Shown: piece after piece, positions 1 through 8,357 of the stretch
Position numbering within the stretch: the first letter of the stretch is position 1
Layout of the letters: each line of letters opens with the position of its first letter
Assembly (NCBI GenBank): GCA_903880855.1
Contig: CAIRQX010000114.1
Span: 1-64,000, forward strand
DNA from: an uncultured Burkholderiales bacterium
Lineage (GTDB): Bacteria; Pseudomonadota; Gammaproteobacteria; Burkholderiales; Burkholderiaceae_C
Direction of reading: 5' to 3'
DNA: 64,000 nt
Translations under genes and position numbers: made by a program
The notes under the pieces: generated by a model
The model's database searches: none
Seen by the model: only the letters and a program-made list of their open reading frames with translations
What the model was told of the DNA's origin: nothing

Positions 1-48
1 GGCAACCTATTAGGAAAGAGCCCCGACGCATTGGACGGGTTCTTCTAG
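1..48 (+). CDS. possible C-terminal end of an unidentified protein
   Basis: Frame 1 reads GNLLGKSPDALDGFF and then a TAG stop. The window cuts the gene, and fifteen residues are too few to assign a family. The residue mix looks coding, and a plus-strand terminator follows at 262-288, which fits a gene ending here. It could equally be chance open sequence. Confidence 0.25.
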   Translation, partial: GNLLGKSPDALDGFF

Positions 49-168
49 GATTGAGAAATCGTAAAAGTTAGCAAAACCGAAATCTTCGTTTTTGGATTTT
101 GCAACCAGGTTAGTAGGGCGGAGTAAAAATTACGTAGGCTTTTTCAAAAGTTGAATTGGCGACTGAGC

Positions 169-185
169 AGTTACATTATGTAACT
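169..185. promoter_or_regulatory. perfect 17-nt palindrome, possible operator
   Basis: The sequence AGTTACATTATGTAACT has two perfect 8-base arms around a single central base. It lies in AT-rich non-coding DNA. The shape suits a dimeric regulator, but no adjacent gene start supports this, so the function is inferred only. Confidence 0.3.
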
Positions 186-261
186 TTTCACATTATGAGA
201 AACCTACGCATTATTCGTGTAATAACCGTGTAATTGATACTTTAGGTTAAATATGCCTTAT

Positions 262-288
262 AAGTCGTTGAATTTAAACGACTTTTTT
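262..288 (+). terminator. rho-independent terminator
   Basis: An 8-bp perfect stem (AAGTCGTT/AACGACTT) with a 7-nt loop is followed by a run of T on the plus strand. It would end a plus-strand transcript coming from before or near the window start. Confidence 0.6.
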
Positions 289-314
289 ATGGAAATTTTG
301 GGGGTTTGCCTATT

Positions 315-362
315 GCCGCGGACTTAACAGTCCGGTGCTCTACCAACTGAGCTATCGAGGAA
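315..362 (-). pseudogene. truncated tRNA-Asn (GUU), 5' half only
   Basis: Read on the minus strand from 362, the sequence gives a 5' acceptor strand TCCTCGA, a normal D-arm (GCTCAGTTGGTAGAGC) and an anticodon arm with CTGTTAA. This matches the 5' half of a bacterial tRNA-Asn with anticodon GUU. Homology stops just after the anticodon loop. There is no T-arm and no 3' acceptor complement, so it cannot be a working tRNA. It is probably a deletion or recombination scar. Confidence 0.6.
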
Positions 363-739
363 TATATTTGGTTGTAGCGGGTAATTTAGTGGTTATTAAG
401 CAGCGCTTAAAGCCACAAAGTATTACTTTTTTCGCTAGTCAATTATTGTAGCAAATAATTTAAGGGTTTCAGAGCGATGACTTTGTTAGATTACAACTCT
501 AGACGCCAATAAGTTTTCAAGAACTTGTCACACATCAATTTGTCTAGACCAGCTAGATAAGTACCTTTCTGATGAATTCGACTTTCTGCTACAACGTGTA
601 TCCAGCGCATCCATAAACAGCAAAGTCAGACTGAACGCGTCCATGGCCAGTAATGCTTTTTGCCAAGGGAAATAATTGCAAGCTTTCAATCTGTTTACAA
701 AGGCATGTCTAAACATATGGCTTCTAAATCCATAAGGCT
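363..739. other. stretch without a recognisable gene
   Basis: No convincing gene is seen. A 71-codon open frame on minus (528-743) overlaps the stop of the upstream amidohydrolase by ATGA, but its translation resembles no family I know and has odd composition. The stretch separates the catabolic operon from the tRNA fragment and is probably remnant DNA. Confidence 0.4.
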
Positions 740-1668
740 TCATTGATTTGTTGAGGGTAGAGAAGTCGGGATATTTAGTCGATAAAACTTCGCAGCATTG
801 TTCACGAAAAAGTCTTGCTGCTGATTCAAAGAATAACCTTCAATCATTTGCGCTACAGAATTAACCAATGTTTCGAAGGTTACGCGCAAACCTGCTACGG
901 GAAAATTGGATGCAAACATGCAACGTTCAATGCCAAAAATTGAAAGAGCATCTTGAACGATAATTTTATTATCTGAGTAACTCCAAGGCATGTCTTTCAG
1001 GCCAAATTCCGATACTTTTAACCATACATTTGAACATCTTGCAATGCGTTCCATGGCAACATGCCATGCCTTTAGGCCTTCTGCACTTCTGTCCCAAGGA
1101 AAGCCCGTATGGTTCAAAACAATCTGGGTTTCAGGAAATAGTTTAGCCACTTCAGCTGCTTCGGCAAGATGCCAATAGGGCACACGTAAGTCCCAGCTAA
1201 GTTTGTATTTGGAAAGTCTAGAGAAACCTTCAAGCCATCGAGGGTCTTGCATACCGGCAGGATGATGGGGTTTCATGGCGGAAGGGCTAGATGCAGTAAC
1301 CGGCTTTGAACGGATTCCTTTGACAAGAGGAAATGAAGCCTGCCGTGCCAATATCTCTTCACTGTTTTCAGTGTGAAACCAAGCGTGCGCCACAATCGCA
1401 GAAGGATGCCCAATGAGCTGATGCATCTCTGTCAACCACTGGGTTTCGCCTACTTGATCTTCACGCGTCCATTCTGTTTCGCAGTGCACTGTTGCGATGA
1501 CATTATGCATAGAAGTATCGCTTTGATAATCGGGCCATAAATAATTTTTCCTCAAGGCATCGTAATTGCCCAAAAAAAGTACGGCTCTTTAGCTTCATGC
1601 AACCATGGATGGGAATTCTTTCGTAAATCCCATAAGTGATGGTGTGCGTCAATAAGGGTGACGCTCAT
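740..1668 (-). pseudogene. amidohydrolase (COG3618 type), frameshifted
   Basis: This is a TIM-barrel metal-dependent hydrolase of the family that includes 2-pyrone-4,6-dicarboxylate lactonase; such enzymes open lactones or similar rings in the cytoplasm. Translation from ATG 1668 gives a normal N-terminus with the metal-binding motif DAHHHLWDL. It goes out of frame at a run of seven A (1572-1578, plus strand). With eight A it would read on as LGNYDAL, exactly as the paralogue at 16867-17793 does. The rest (277 codons) is intact and contains CMFASNFPVAG. The start lies 2 nt after the stop of the upstream DctP gene, so it is the last gene of the operon. The shift may be a sequencing error or real decay. 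Confidence 0.8.
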
Positions 1669-1670
1669 GA

Positions 1671-2651
1671 TTATTTCATTGCATCAATCTTGGAAAGAAT
1701 ATCTCCACCGAATTTCTCTATGTACATTTTTCGAACAGGCTCATAAGCTGTTGCACGAAACGGTTCGGTGTTTATATTCTCAATAACTTCTACACCCGCT
1801 CTCCGAATCGTTGCCAAACTTTCCGCTTCGAGGCTAGCATTGTTCTGACGCTCGGCTATAGCACCCTCCTTAGCTGCCTTAATAAACATAGCCTGTTGTT
1901 GAGGGTTGAGAGCTTTGAATTTTGCCAAATTCATTACCATGGGTGCTGCTGTGAATGCATGTCGCGTCACGCTCATGTATTTTTGAACTTCTTGAAACTT
2001 CAGCTTGGAAATGTGAACTGTTGGATTTTCTTGCCCATCGACTGTCTTGGTGTTGAGTGCTAAGTAGACTTCAGAAATTGGCATGGGTGTTGGATTAGCG
2101 CCCCAAATTTTGAATGCTTCAATGTGCATGGGATTAGGAGTGGTACGAAGCTTGATACCTTTGAGATCTGCTGGCGTTCGAATGGGGCGAACTGAGTTAG
2201 TGATATTTCTAAATCCAATTTCCCAATAGGCTAAACCTTTCAGCCCACGTGCATCAAATTTGTCCATGAGTTCTCGACCCAATGGTCCGTCAATCACGCG
2301 GTAGGCATGATCTACATTTCGGAACAAGAAGGGAATGTCAAGCGCTGCTTGCTCTGGTGATACGCCACCATAGAAAGGATTACCTGTGACACTCACGTCA
2401 ATACTGCCCACTTGGGTGCCAATGATCATGTCAGCACCTTTTCCCAATTGTTCTTGGGGGAAGATTTCTACTTTGTAGGTGCCGCCACTTTCTTTTTCTA
2501 AAACCTCTTTGAACTTCAAGGCGCCCACATGGACGGGGTCTGATATGGGGCCGTAATGTGCAAACTTGATGATGGTTTGTGCGAAGGACAAATTGCCAAA
2601 TACAGCAGTTATTGCAATGAAGACTTTTAAAAATTTATTGAAATTTTTCAT
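1671..2651 (-). CDS. TRAP transporter substrate-binding protein, DctP family
   Basis: This is a periplasmic receptor that would capture an organic acid for a TRAP carrier. The chosen start (MKNFNKFLK) has the ribosome site GAGGAAA just upstream; a longer frame to 2708 lacks one. Residues 1-24 form a signal peptide ending near SFAQ. The body shows the family pattern, with KLRTTPNP and the region EVYLALNTKTVDGQENP near the ligand-binding arginine. At 326 residues it has normal length. It is an extra receptor: the operon's DctQM pair already has its own DctP at 6455-7453, so this one may widen the range of substrates. It is flanked by a Bug receptor upstream and the broken amidohydrolase downstream. 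Confidence 0.9.
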   Translation of the reverse strand: MKNFNKFLKVFIAITAVFGNLSFAQTIIKFAHYGPISDPVHVGALKFKEVLEKESGGTYKVEIFPQEQLGKGADMIIGTQVGSIDVSVTGNPFYGGVSPEQAALDIPFLFRNVDHAYRVIDGPLGRELMDKFDARGLKGLAYWEIGFRNITNSVRPIRTPADLKGIKLRTTPNPMHIEAFKIWGANPTPMPISEVYLALNTKTVDGQENPTVHISKLKFQEVQKYMSVTRHAFTAAPMVMNLAKFKALNPQQQAMFIKAAKEGAIAERQNNASLEAESLATIRRAGVEVIENINTEPFRATAYEPVRKMYIEKFGGDILSKIDAMK

Positions 2652-2712
2652 TTTCTTTTCCTCAATATTTATTGAAAGGTGGGTGATACGAAGCGAAAAT
2701 TGATACAAAAAA

Positions 2713-3675
2713 TTACATCTTAATATTGGCCTGTTTGATTAGTTTTCCAAATCTCTCAAACTCTTGCCTGTTAATTTTGCTAAATTCTTCAGGGCTAATA
2801 TTGCCTGGCTCGCCGCCCAAGCCTTTTAGTTTGGCTTGAACATCAGATAACTTGATGATGCGCGCCAGTTCGGTTTGCAACTTAGCAACTACATCTGGGG
2901 GTGTACCAGTTGTAACAAATACCCCGTACCAGGTACTCATCTCAAACCCAGTTACTCCAGCTTCGGCAAGAGTAGGCACGTTTGGTAGTTCTGCGCTTCT
3001 TTGCGCAGTTGTAACCGCAAGAGGTTTAAATTTCCCCGCCTTAATTTGCCCCATGGCAGATGATGTAGTATCAAACATCATCTGAACATTACCTGCAATA
3101 ACATCTAAATGAGCTTGCGAGCTTCCTTTGTATGGGACATGAATGCTTTTGACACCAGCAGCAATGTCAAAACCCTCTCCAGCGATATGCTGAGTACTTC
3201 CTACACCTGACGATGCATATTTGAATTCTTCTGGTTTGTTTTTCATTAATGTCACTAATTCTTTAACCGTATTTGCTGGAACAGAAGTACTTACGACCAA
3301 AACGTTAGGAACAGTTACTACCAGTGCAATCGGCGTGAGATCCTTCATTGGGTCAAAACTTAATTTGATTAGATGCGGTGCAATCGCTTGACCTGTATTG
3401 GTTGCAACTAACAGGGTATGTCCGTCTGGTGGTGCTTTTGCGGTAAGTTCTGCTGCTATCGTGTTTGAGGCTCCAGGCTTGTTTTCAACAATAAAAGTAC
3501 CCTTTAGTGAATCCGTCAGTTTTTCAGCCAACATACGCGCAATGATGTCAGTTCCGCCTCCTGCACCTGCACCAACCATTAGTTTTACTGGTTTAGTAGG
3601 GTACGTTTGTGTAAAGCCAGAGAGAGTCCAGAAACTAAGAGAAATAAAGCAAATAAGGCGATAGATAAGTTGCAT
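2713..3675 (-). CDS. Bug-family (TctC-like) tripartite tricarboxylate transporter receptor
   Basis: This is a periplasmic solute receptor of the Bordetella uptake gene (Bug) family, 320 residues. It has an N-terminal signal peptide (cleavage near GFTQ), then KPVKLMVGAGAGGGTDIIAR and VENKPGASN, the phosphate-free carboxylate loops typical of the family, and a KAPPDGHTLL segment. The ribosome site AAAGGAAA precedes the ATG. No TctA or TctB gene is adjacent; it sits inside a TRAP operon between the PdxA-like gene and a second DctP. The membrane partner must therefore be encoded elsewhere (one TctAB pair is at 48.8-50.9 kb), or it acts as a sensor, as known for some Bug proteins. The ligand is unknown. 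Confidence 0.92.
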   Translation of the reverse strand: MQLIYRLICFISLSFWTLSGFTQTYPTKPVKLMVGAGAGGGTDIIARMLAEKLTDSLKGTFIVENKPGASNTIAAELTAKAPPDGHTLLVATNTGQAIAPHLIKLSFDPMKDLTPIALVVTVPNVLVVSTSVPANTVKELVTLMKNKPEEFKYASSGVGSTQHIAGEGFDIAAGVKSIHVPYKGSSQAHLDVIAGNVQMMFDTTSSAMGQIKAGKFKPLAVTTAQRSAELPNVPTLAEAGVTGFEMSTWYGVFVTTGTPPDVVAKLQTELARIIKLSDVQAKLKGLGGEPGNISPEEFSKINRQEFERFGKLIKQANIKM

Positions 3676-3693
3676 GGTGTATTTCCTTTGGGC

Positions 3694-4656
3694 TTAAGCG
3701 CTAAGTGAATAATTGTCTCGATGTGAGACACCCATCTTGCAAGCCAGTTCGAATGCGTTTAGCATCGCCCCAATATTGGCTTTATCCTGACCTACGATGT
3801 CGTAAGCTGTTCCATGTGCTGGGGTGGAAATGGGTATAGGCAGGCCGCCATGGACGGTTACGCCTTTTTCGAATCCCATTAATTTCATAGCAATTTGACC
3901 TTGATCGTGATACATGGTTACAACACCGTCATAACCATTGTCTTTTCTAATCGCGCGTACGAATGCAGTGTCTGCCGGGAATGGTCCTTCTGCTTCAACG
4001 CCTTGTTTAGCTGCAAGTGCTACACCGGGTGAAATGATGCGAATCTCTTCATCTCCAAAATTTCCGTTGTCACCGTTATGGGGATTGAGTCCACAGACCG
4101 CTAAGCGAGGATGTGATGTGCCTGCATTCTTTAATGCGTTGTGAATCATGAGAATAGCCTCTGCTACTTTCTCCGGCGTTATCAAGTGACTGACTTCCTT
4201 TAAAGCTACGTGCGAGGTCACTCGAGCGGTCCACAAATTCTCTAGTACGTTAAGTTCACCGCATACACCGTCAAACTTCAGCAACTCTGCAAACCAACGT
4301 AATTCATCCTCTGATTCCATGCCACCGAGCCTAAGAGCAGTTTTGTTGAGCGGAGCAAAACAAAAAGCATCAGCTTTGCCAGAGGTGACTAGATGCACGC
4401 CCTCGGCTAGGCCTTCCATCATGTACTTTCCGTTCTCCTTGCCTGCATGCTTTGGTTGGAAGCGGCCAGCATCCAATCCAGACCAAGGGTGGACTTCTAC
4501 ATAAGAAGGAAAAGCAAAAGAATTTTTCTGGCCAATCAAAATGATATTGGCTTTATCTGCAGTGTCTGATCGATTTAGCAGTTTCTCCACCAATTCAGGG
4601 CCAATGCCCGCTGGATCGCCCGTAAATAATGCAATGGTAGGTTTTGATTTCGACAT
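3694..4656 (-). CDS. PdxA-family 4-hydroxythreonine-4-phosphate dehydrogenase-like protein
   Basis: This is an NAD-dependent, metal-requiring oxidative decarboxylase/dehydrogenase of the PdxA family, 320 residues. Visible hallmarks are GDPAGIGPE at residues 14-22, the metal-site segment CGLNPHNGDNG, PADTAF, and YHDQGQIAMK. Many PdxA homologues outside pyridoxine synthesis work in catabolism, for example TphB on the terephthalate cis-diol, or 4-phospho-erythronate/threonate dehydrogenases. Placement inside a TRAP/Bug transporter operon, with no other pyridoxine gene nearby, argues for a catabolic role on the imported acid. No DUF1537 kinase or ring dioxygenase partner is present, so the substrate is open. 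Its start abuts the stop of the DctM gene, which suggests coupling. Confidence 0.85.
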   Translation of the reverse strand: MSKSKPTIALFTGDPAGIGPELVEKLLNRSDTADKANIILIGQKNSFAFPSYVEVHPWSGLDAGRFQPKHAGKENGKYMMEGLAEGVHLVTSGKADAFCFAPLNKTALRLGGMESEDELRWFAELLKFDGVCGELNVLENLWTARVTSHVALKEVSHLITPEKVAEAILMIHNALKNAGTSHPRLAVCGLNPHNGDNGNFGDEEIRIISPGVALAAKQGVEAEGPFPADTAFVRAIRKDNGYDGVVTMYHDQGQIAMKLMGFEKGVTVHGGLPIPISTPAHGTAYDIVGQDKANIGAMLNAFELACKMGVSHRDNYSLSA

Positions 4657-5943
4657 TTAGTTGTTTCCGATAAAGTATTTAGGAATGACGGTGGTGATCC
4701 AAGGGACGTAGGTGATGAGTAACAAGGTTCCCACGAGTGGAATGTAAAAAGGCAACATTTCACGGAGTACGTCACGCATTTTGACTTTTGCGATATCTGA
4801 GACGAGATACAGGGATAGCCCCATCGGTGGGGTTACTAATCCGATCATTAAATTAAAAACTACCACCATACCTAAGTGCACAGGATCGACACCAGCTGCA
4901 ATTAGAGGCTTGGCAATGATGGGGGCAATTACCAAAATTGCAGTCGTGCTATCCAAGAACATACCTACTACTATGAGCATTACATTGACTATCATAAGTA
5001 ACACAAAGGGATCTTTGGAGACTGACAGCATGGCAGCTGTGATTTGTTGTGGTATCTGTTCTACCGACAAAATCCACCCAAATAAGGCTGCAATTGACAC
5101 TATTAGCAAAATGCCAGAAGTCGCACGAATCGTTTCAAATGCAGCGAGGCGCAGACCCTCAAGGGTGAGTTTTTTATAATAAACAATGCCAATAAATAAG
5201 GTGTAGGCAACAGTTACAGACGCCACCTCAGTGGGCGTAAACCATCCTATCAACATACCAACTGTTAATAATACCGGCGCTGCCAACGCTGGCATTGCTG
5301 GCCACATATCTGTCCAGAATTCCTGAACGCTGGGCCATCTGTCTGCACGTGGGTAATTTCGCTTTTTGGCTAGCCATGCGGCCATAAGCATTAACATCAC
5401 AGTGCACATCAGGCCCGGCAAAATTCCACCTAATAGCAATTGCAGTACTGAGGCGCCTGTCACTGTGCCATAAATAATCAAAGGAATGCTTGGCGGAAAT
5501 ATGGGCCCAATGATGGCCGACGAGCAGGTTACTGCGCAAGCAAAAGGTACATTGAACCCTTTTTCTCGCATAGCATCGATTTCAATACGGCCTAATCCGC
5601 CAATATCTGCTAACGCAGATCCTGAAATACCTGAAAAGACTAAGCTTCCGAAAATATTGACTTGAGCTAAGCCTCCGGGCAATCGTCCAACAGCAGTGTC
5701 CGCAAACTTATAGATGTAATGTGAAATACCTGAGCAATTCATGATGCTGCCGACAAACAAAAATACAGGGACTGCAATAAGTGGAAATGAGTCTAGAGAG
5801 TAGAGCATTCGCTGCGCCACCATATCAGCAGGAATGCCGTTTGCAAATAAATAGACCAAGCAGGGTAAGCCAATCGCCAAGACCACGGGAAAGCCCAGTA
5901 GGAATAGACCTAGAAACGAAGCAATTACAAGATATCCAGCCAC
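4657..5943 (-). CDS. TRAP transporter large permease, DctM family
   Basis: This is the twelve-helix membrane subunit that carries the substrate with sodium across the inner membrane. Its 428 residues are the standard length. Strongly hydrophobic segments run throughout, with the family signatures SGISGSALADIGGLG and GPIFPPSIPLIIYG. It lies 10 nt after the DctQ gene and directly abuts the PdxA-like gene. With 5954-6448 and 6455-7453 it forms a complete TRAP system. Confidence 0.95.
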   Translation of the reverse strand: MAGYLVIASFLGLFLLGFPVVLAIGLPCLVYLFANGIPADMVAQRMLYSLDSFPLIAVPVFLFVGSIMNCSGISHYIYKFADTAVGRLPGGLAQVNIFGSLVFSGISGSALADIGGLGRIEIDAMREKGFNVPFACAVTCSSAIIGPIFPPSIPLIIYGTVTGASVLQLLLGGILPGLMCTVMLMLMAAWLAKKRNYPRADRWPSVQEFWTDMWPAMPALAAPVLLTVGMLIGWFTPTEVASVTVAYTLFIGIVYYKKLTLEGLRLAAFETIRATSGILLIVSIAALFGWILSVEQIPQQITAAMLSVSKDPFVLLMIVNVMLIVVGMFLDSTTAILVIAPIIAKPLIAAGVDPVHLGMVVVFNLMIGLVTPPMGLSLYLVSDIAKVKMRDVLREMLPFYIPLVGTLLLITYVPWITTVIPKYFIGNN

Positions 5944-5953
5944 TGGGTATTCC

Positions 5954-6448
5954 TTAGGTTAGGTTAGTTGTTTTTGCGTTTGCATGTCCAGATTGGATCA
6001 GATGCAGTAATACCATCAATGTTTCAAGCGTCAGCAAAAACATGCCCAATGCAAGAGGTGCCATAAAAATAGGGAAGGGCATTTCAAGCGTGGCCGTTTG
6101 GTTATCTAGATTTCGTGAAATGGTAATAACGGCGGATATGCCAATTGCCGTAAAAAAAACTACGCCTGAAAACTCCACCAGCATTTGTGTCCACCAACGG
6201 ATACGGTCAGGCAAAAACGCTTGGACTTCTTCCATACAGATTTGCCCACCATCCCTCGTGACGTAGGACGCAGCAAGAAATGATAGGCAAATTAAGAAGT
6301 AGCGCGCCAACTCTTCCGCACCACTCATAGGTACATTGAAGACGCTACGCATAATCACTTGCGCCAGTGGCGTTGCAATCAATAAAAAAAGCAATAACAG
6401 ACTGATCCAACGAACCGAGGCCCTAATTTTTTGAATAACAAACTGCAT
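5954..6448 (-). CDS. TRAP transporter small permease, DctQ family
   Basis: This is the four-helix accessory membrane subunit of a TRAP carrier, 164 residues. Hydrophobic helices are at about residues 13-33, 45-62, 88-110 and 128-148. The family-typical segment GAEELARYFLICLSFLAA lies in helix two. It sits 6 nt downstream of the DctP gene and 10 nt upstream of DctM. The sequence gives no clue to substrate. Confidence 0.92.
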   Translation of the reverse strand: MQFVIQKIRASVRWISLLLLFLLIATPLAQVIMRSVFNVPMSGAEELARYFLICLSFLAASYVTRDGGQICMEEVQAFLPDRIRWWTQMLVEFSGVVFFTAIGISAVITISRNLDNQTATLEMPFPIFMAPLALGMFLLTLETLMVLLHLIQSGHANAKTTNLT

Positions 6449-6454
6449 TTCGAT

Positions 6455-7453
6455 TTACTTAACAGCGCGAATTTCTTCGATATAGGTAGACCACTCAGGA
6501 AAGTCTTTGTTGATTTGCGTCAACACAGCTTTACGAAACGCCTCTAAATCCAAGCCATCTTTTGCTTCCACAAAAATCATACCTTTGGCTTCCAAGTCTT
6601 TTCTGTACTGTGCAGATGATTCGCGATCCCAATCGAGCGTCTTCTTGCCAACTTCAGCCATCGTGTCTTCCATGATCTTGCGGTCAGCGGCAGAAACACC
6701 TTGCCAAACTCGTTCATTGATGAAAACAGAAAGAACTGATTGCATGTGATTCGTCATCATCACGTATTTCTGTCCCTCATAAAGTTTCAGGTTGTAAATA
6801 TTTGGTAAAGGATTTTCCTGTCCAATCACCAAACCAGTGGCTAATGCAGTTGCCAATTCTGATACTTCCACAGGAGTTGCAACGGCACCCATACCTGTCA
6901 GCATGGATGACCAAAGTTTGACAGGTACACCGCGGTATTTTTTGCCCGCCATGTCCTTTGGCGACAAGACTTTTTCTTTGGATGTGAGTTGGCGAGCGCC
7001 TTGAAAGAAGCTACCAACAATGCGCATGCCGCCTTTATCGATAAGCTGCTTATTGATTTCTTGTAGCGCTTTAGAAGTTCTGGAGTCAGTTGCACGCAAA
7101 CTATGCTCTGCATCGCGGTAAACAAATGGCGTATTAAATACGGCTGTTGCTGGCAATATCTTGCCAAGTGATGCGAAATCGTGATGGCCCATAGCGATCG
7201 CTCCAGACTTGATGCCATCTACCATTTCGCCTACACCGCCCAATTGAGAGTTTGGGTAGACCTGAATTTCAATACGGCCATTAGTGCGTTCCTTGACGAG
7301 TTTTGCAACTTCATCTGCATAAAGAGTTTGCGGTGCGTTCGCAACACCTACGTGCGCATAGCGTAATTTTGTTTGAGCCCAAGCCGATTGGCAGGTGATC
7401 GCGCAAGCAGTTACTAGAGTTACGAGCGCCCAAGTAGCGGTATTCTTTTTCAT
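6455..7453 (-). CDS. TRAP transporter substrate-binding protein, DctP family
   Basis: This is the periplasmic receptor for the DctQM pair downstream. The start MKKNTATW has an excellent ribosome site (AAGGAGA, 7 nt upstream); the longer frame to 7492 would run into the preceding dehydrogenase gene and is rejected. It has a signal peptide of about 26 residues ending at SAWAQ, then TKLRYAHVG, and a typical EVSELATALATGLVIGQENPLPN ligand-site region. The 332 residues are of normal length. It is co-transcribed with the dehydrogenase and amidohydrolase genes. Confidence 0.93.
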   Translation of the reverse strand: MKKNTATWALVTLVTACAITCQSAWAQTKLRYAHVGVANAPQTLYADEVAKLVKERTNGRIEIQVYPNSQLGGVGEMVDGIKSGAIAMGHHDFASLGKILPATAVFNTPFVYRDAEHSLRATDSRTSKALQEINKQLIDKGGMRIVGSFFQGARQLTSKEKVLSPKDMAGKKYRGVPVKLWSSMLTGMGAVATPVEVSELATALATGLVIGQENPLPNIYNLKLYEGQKYVMMTNHMQSVLSVFINERVWQGVSAADRKIMEDTMAEVGKKTLDWDRESSAQYRKDLEAKGMIFVEAKDGLDLEAFRKAVLTQINKDFPEWSTYIEEIRAVK

Positions 7454-7481
7454 ATAAAGTCTCCTTCTTTGGTGGTTTAAA

Positions 7482-8357
7482 TTAACGATCAATCACTTTG
7501 ACAATAGCGGAAGTGTCTAGTTCAGCATGGCCCATATGAACCAACATTCGGTACAACGTTTGTGCCTGTGCCGTCATGGGTGTAGGAATCTTCAAGTCTG
7601 AAGCAAAGCTCTGCACCATGTCTAGGTCTTTAAGCAGTTGCCTTGCATAGCCACGTGGGGAAAAATCTTTCGCCAACATCCTAGGGAATATTTGTTGGAA
7701 TAGGATGCCATCAGCATGGCCTCCTGCTAACGCGACTGGGATACAAGATGCATCAATTCCTGCTTGTTCAGCCAATACGGCAGATTCCGCAATAACTGCA
7801 TGTAAACAACCGACTATCAATTGGTTCAATGTTTTTGCCACTAGACCACTACCTGGAGGTCCTACTAAAGTAAGCCGAGCCGATACGTTTCTCAATAAAT
7901 CTTCTACTCGCGCGAAATCTTGCGTATTAGCACCAACCATAACAGTCAAGCTTCCATTGCCAGAGGCTACTGGGCCACCTGAAACTGGGGCGTCAATCCA
8001 AGCGCAACCTGTTTGTTTGCTTAGAGCATCAATAAAGACACGACCTTGATTCACTGGATTAGTAGAAAAATCTATGATGCATTGAGGTGGACGAATGACT
8101 TTTGCGACTCCATGATCGCCAAAAATTACTTCCTCTACTGCATGGAAAGTAGGTAAATTTAAAAGAACAATGTTGCCTGCCAACACAGTAGATTGGATAT
8201 CGGCATGGATTTCTACACCAATTTTTTTTGCTTTTTGCTGCGCCTCTGGGCTTATGTCGTAGCCATGCACTGAATAGCCTTGGCTTTGCAAATGCTTAGC
8301 CATTGGTAATCCCATTAAGCCCAGACCGATATAACTTAGAACGGGTTTGTCGTTCAT
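7482..8357 (-). CDS. beta-hydroxyacid dehydrogenase (HIBADH/GarR family)
   Basis: This is a cytoplasmic NAD(P)-dependent enzyme of the 3-hydroxyisobutyrate dehydrogenase / tartronate semialdehyde reductase family, 291 residues. The Rossmann motif GLGLMGLPMAKHL is at residues 12-24, the substrate-binding DAPVSGG in the middle, and GSGLVAKTLNQ carries the expected catalytic lysine. It probably oxidises or reduces a beta-hydroxy acid made from the imported compound. It overlaps the upstream amidohydrolase gene by ATGA (8354-8357), a sign of translational coupling. The exact substrate cannot be read from the sequence. Confidence 0.9.
   Translation of the reverse strand: MNDKPVLSYIGLGLMGLPMAKHLQSQGYSVHGYDISPEAQQKAKKIGVEIHADIQSTVLAGNIVLLNLPTFHAVEEVIFGDHGVAKVIRPPQCIIDFSTNPVNQGRVFIDALSKQTGCAWIDAPVSGGPVASGNGSLTVMVGANTQDFARVEDLLRNVSARLTLVGPPGSGLVAKTLNQLIVGCLHAVIAESAVLAEQAGIDASCIPVALAGGHADGILFQQIFPRMLAKDFSPRGYARQLLKDLDMVQSFASDLKIPTPMTAQAQTLYRMLVHMGHAELDTSAIVKVIDR

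Noticed and set aside
528-743. 71-codon frame on minus overlapping the amidohydrolase stop
   Set aside because: It has an ATGA overlap but unusual composition, no recognisable family and no follow-on gene; probably chance in remnant DNA.
1572-1578. Programmed ribosomal frameshifting at the seven-A run
   Set aside because: Slippage is possible at such runs, but the intact paralogue has no shift and no stimulatory structure was seen; deletion or sequencing error is simpler.
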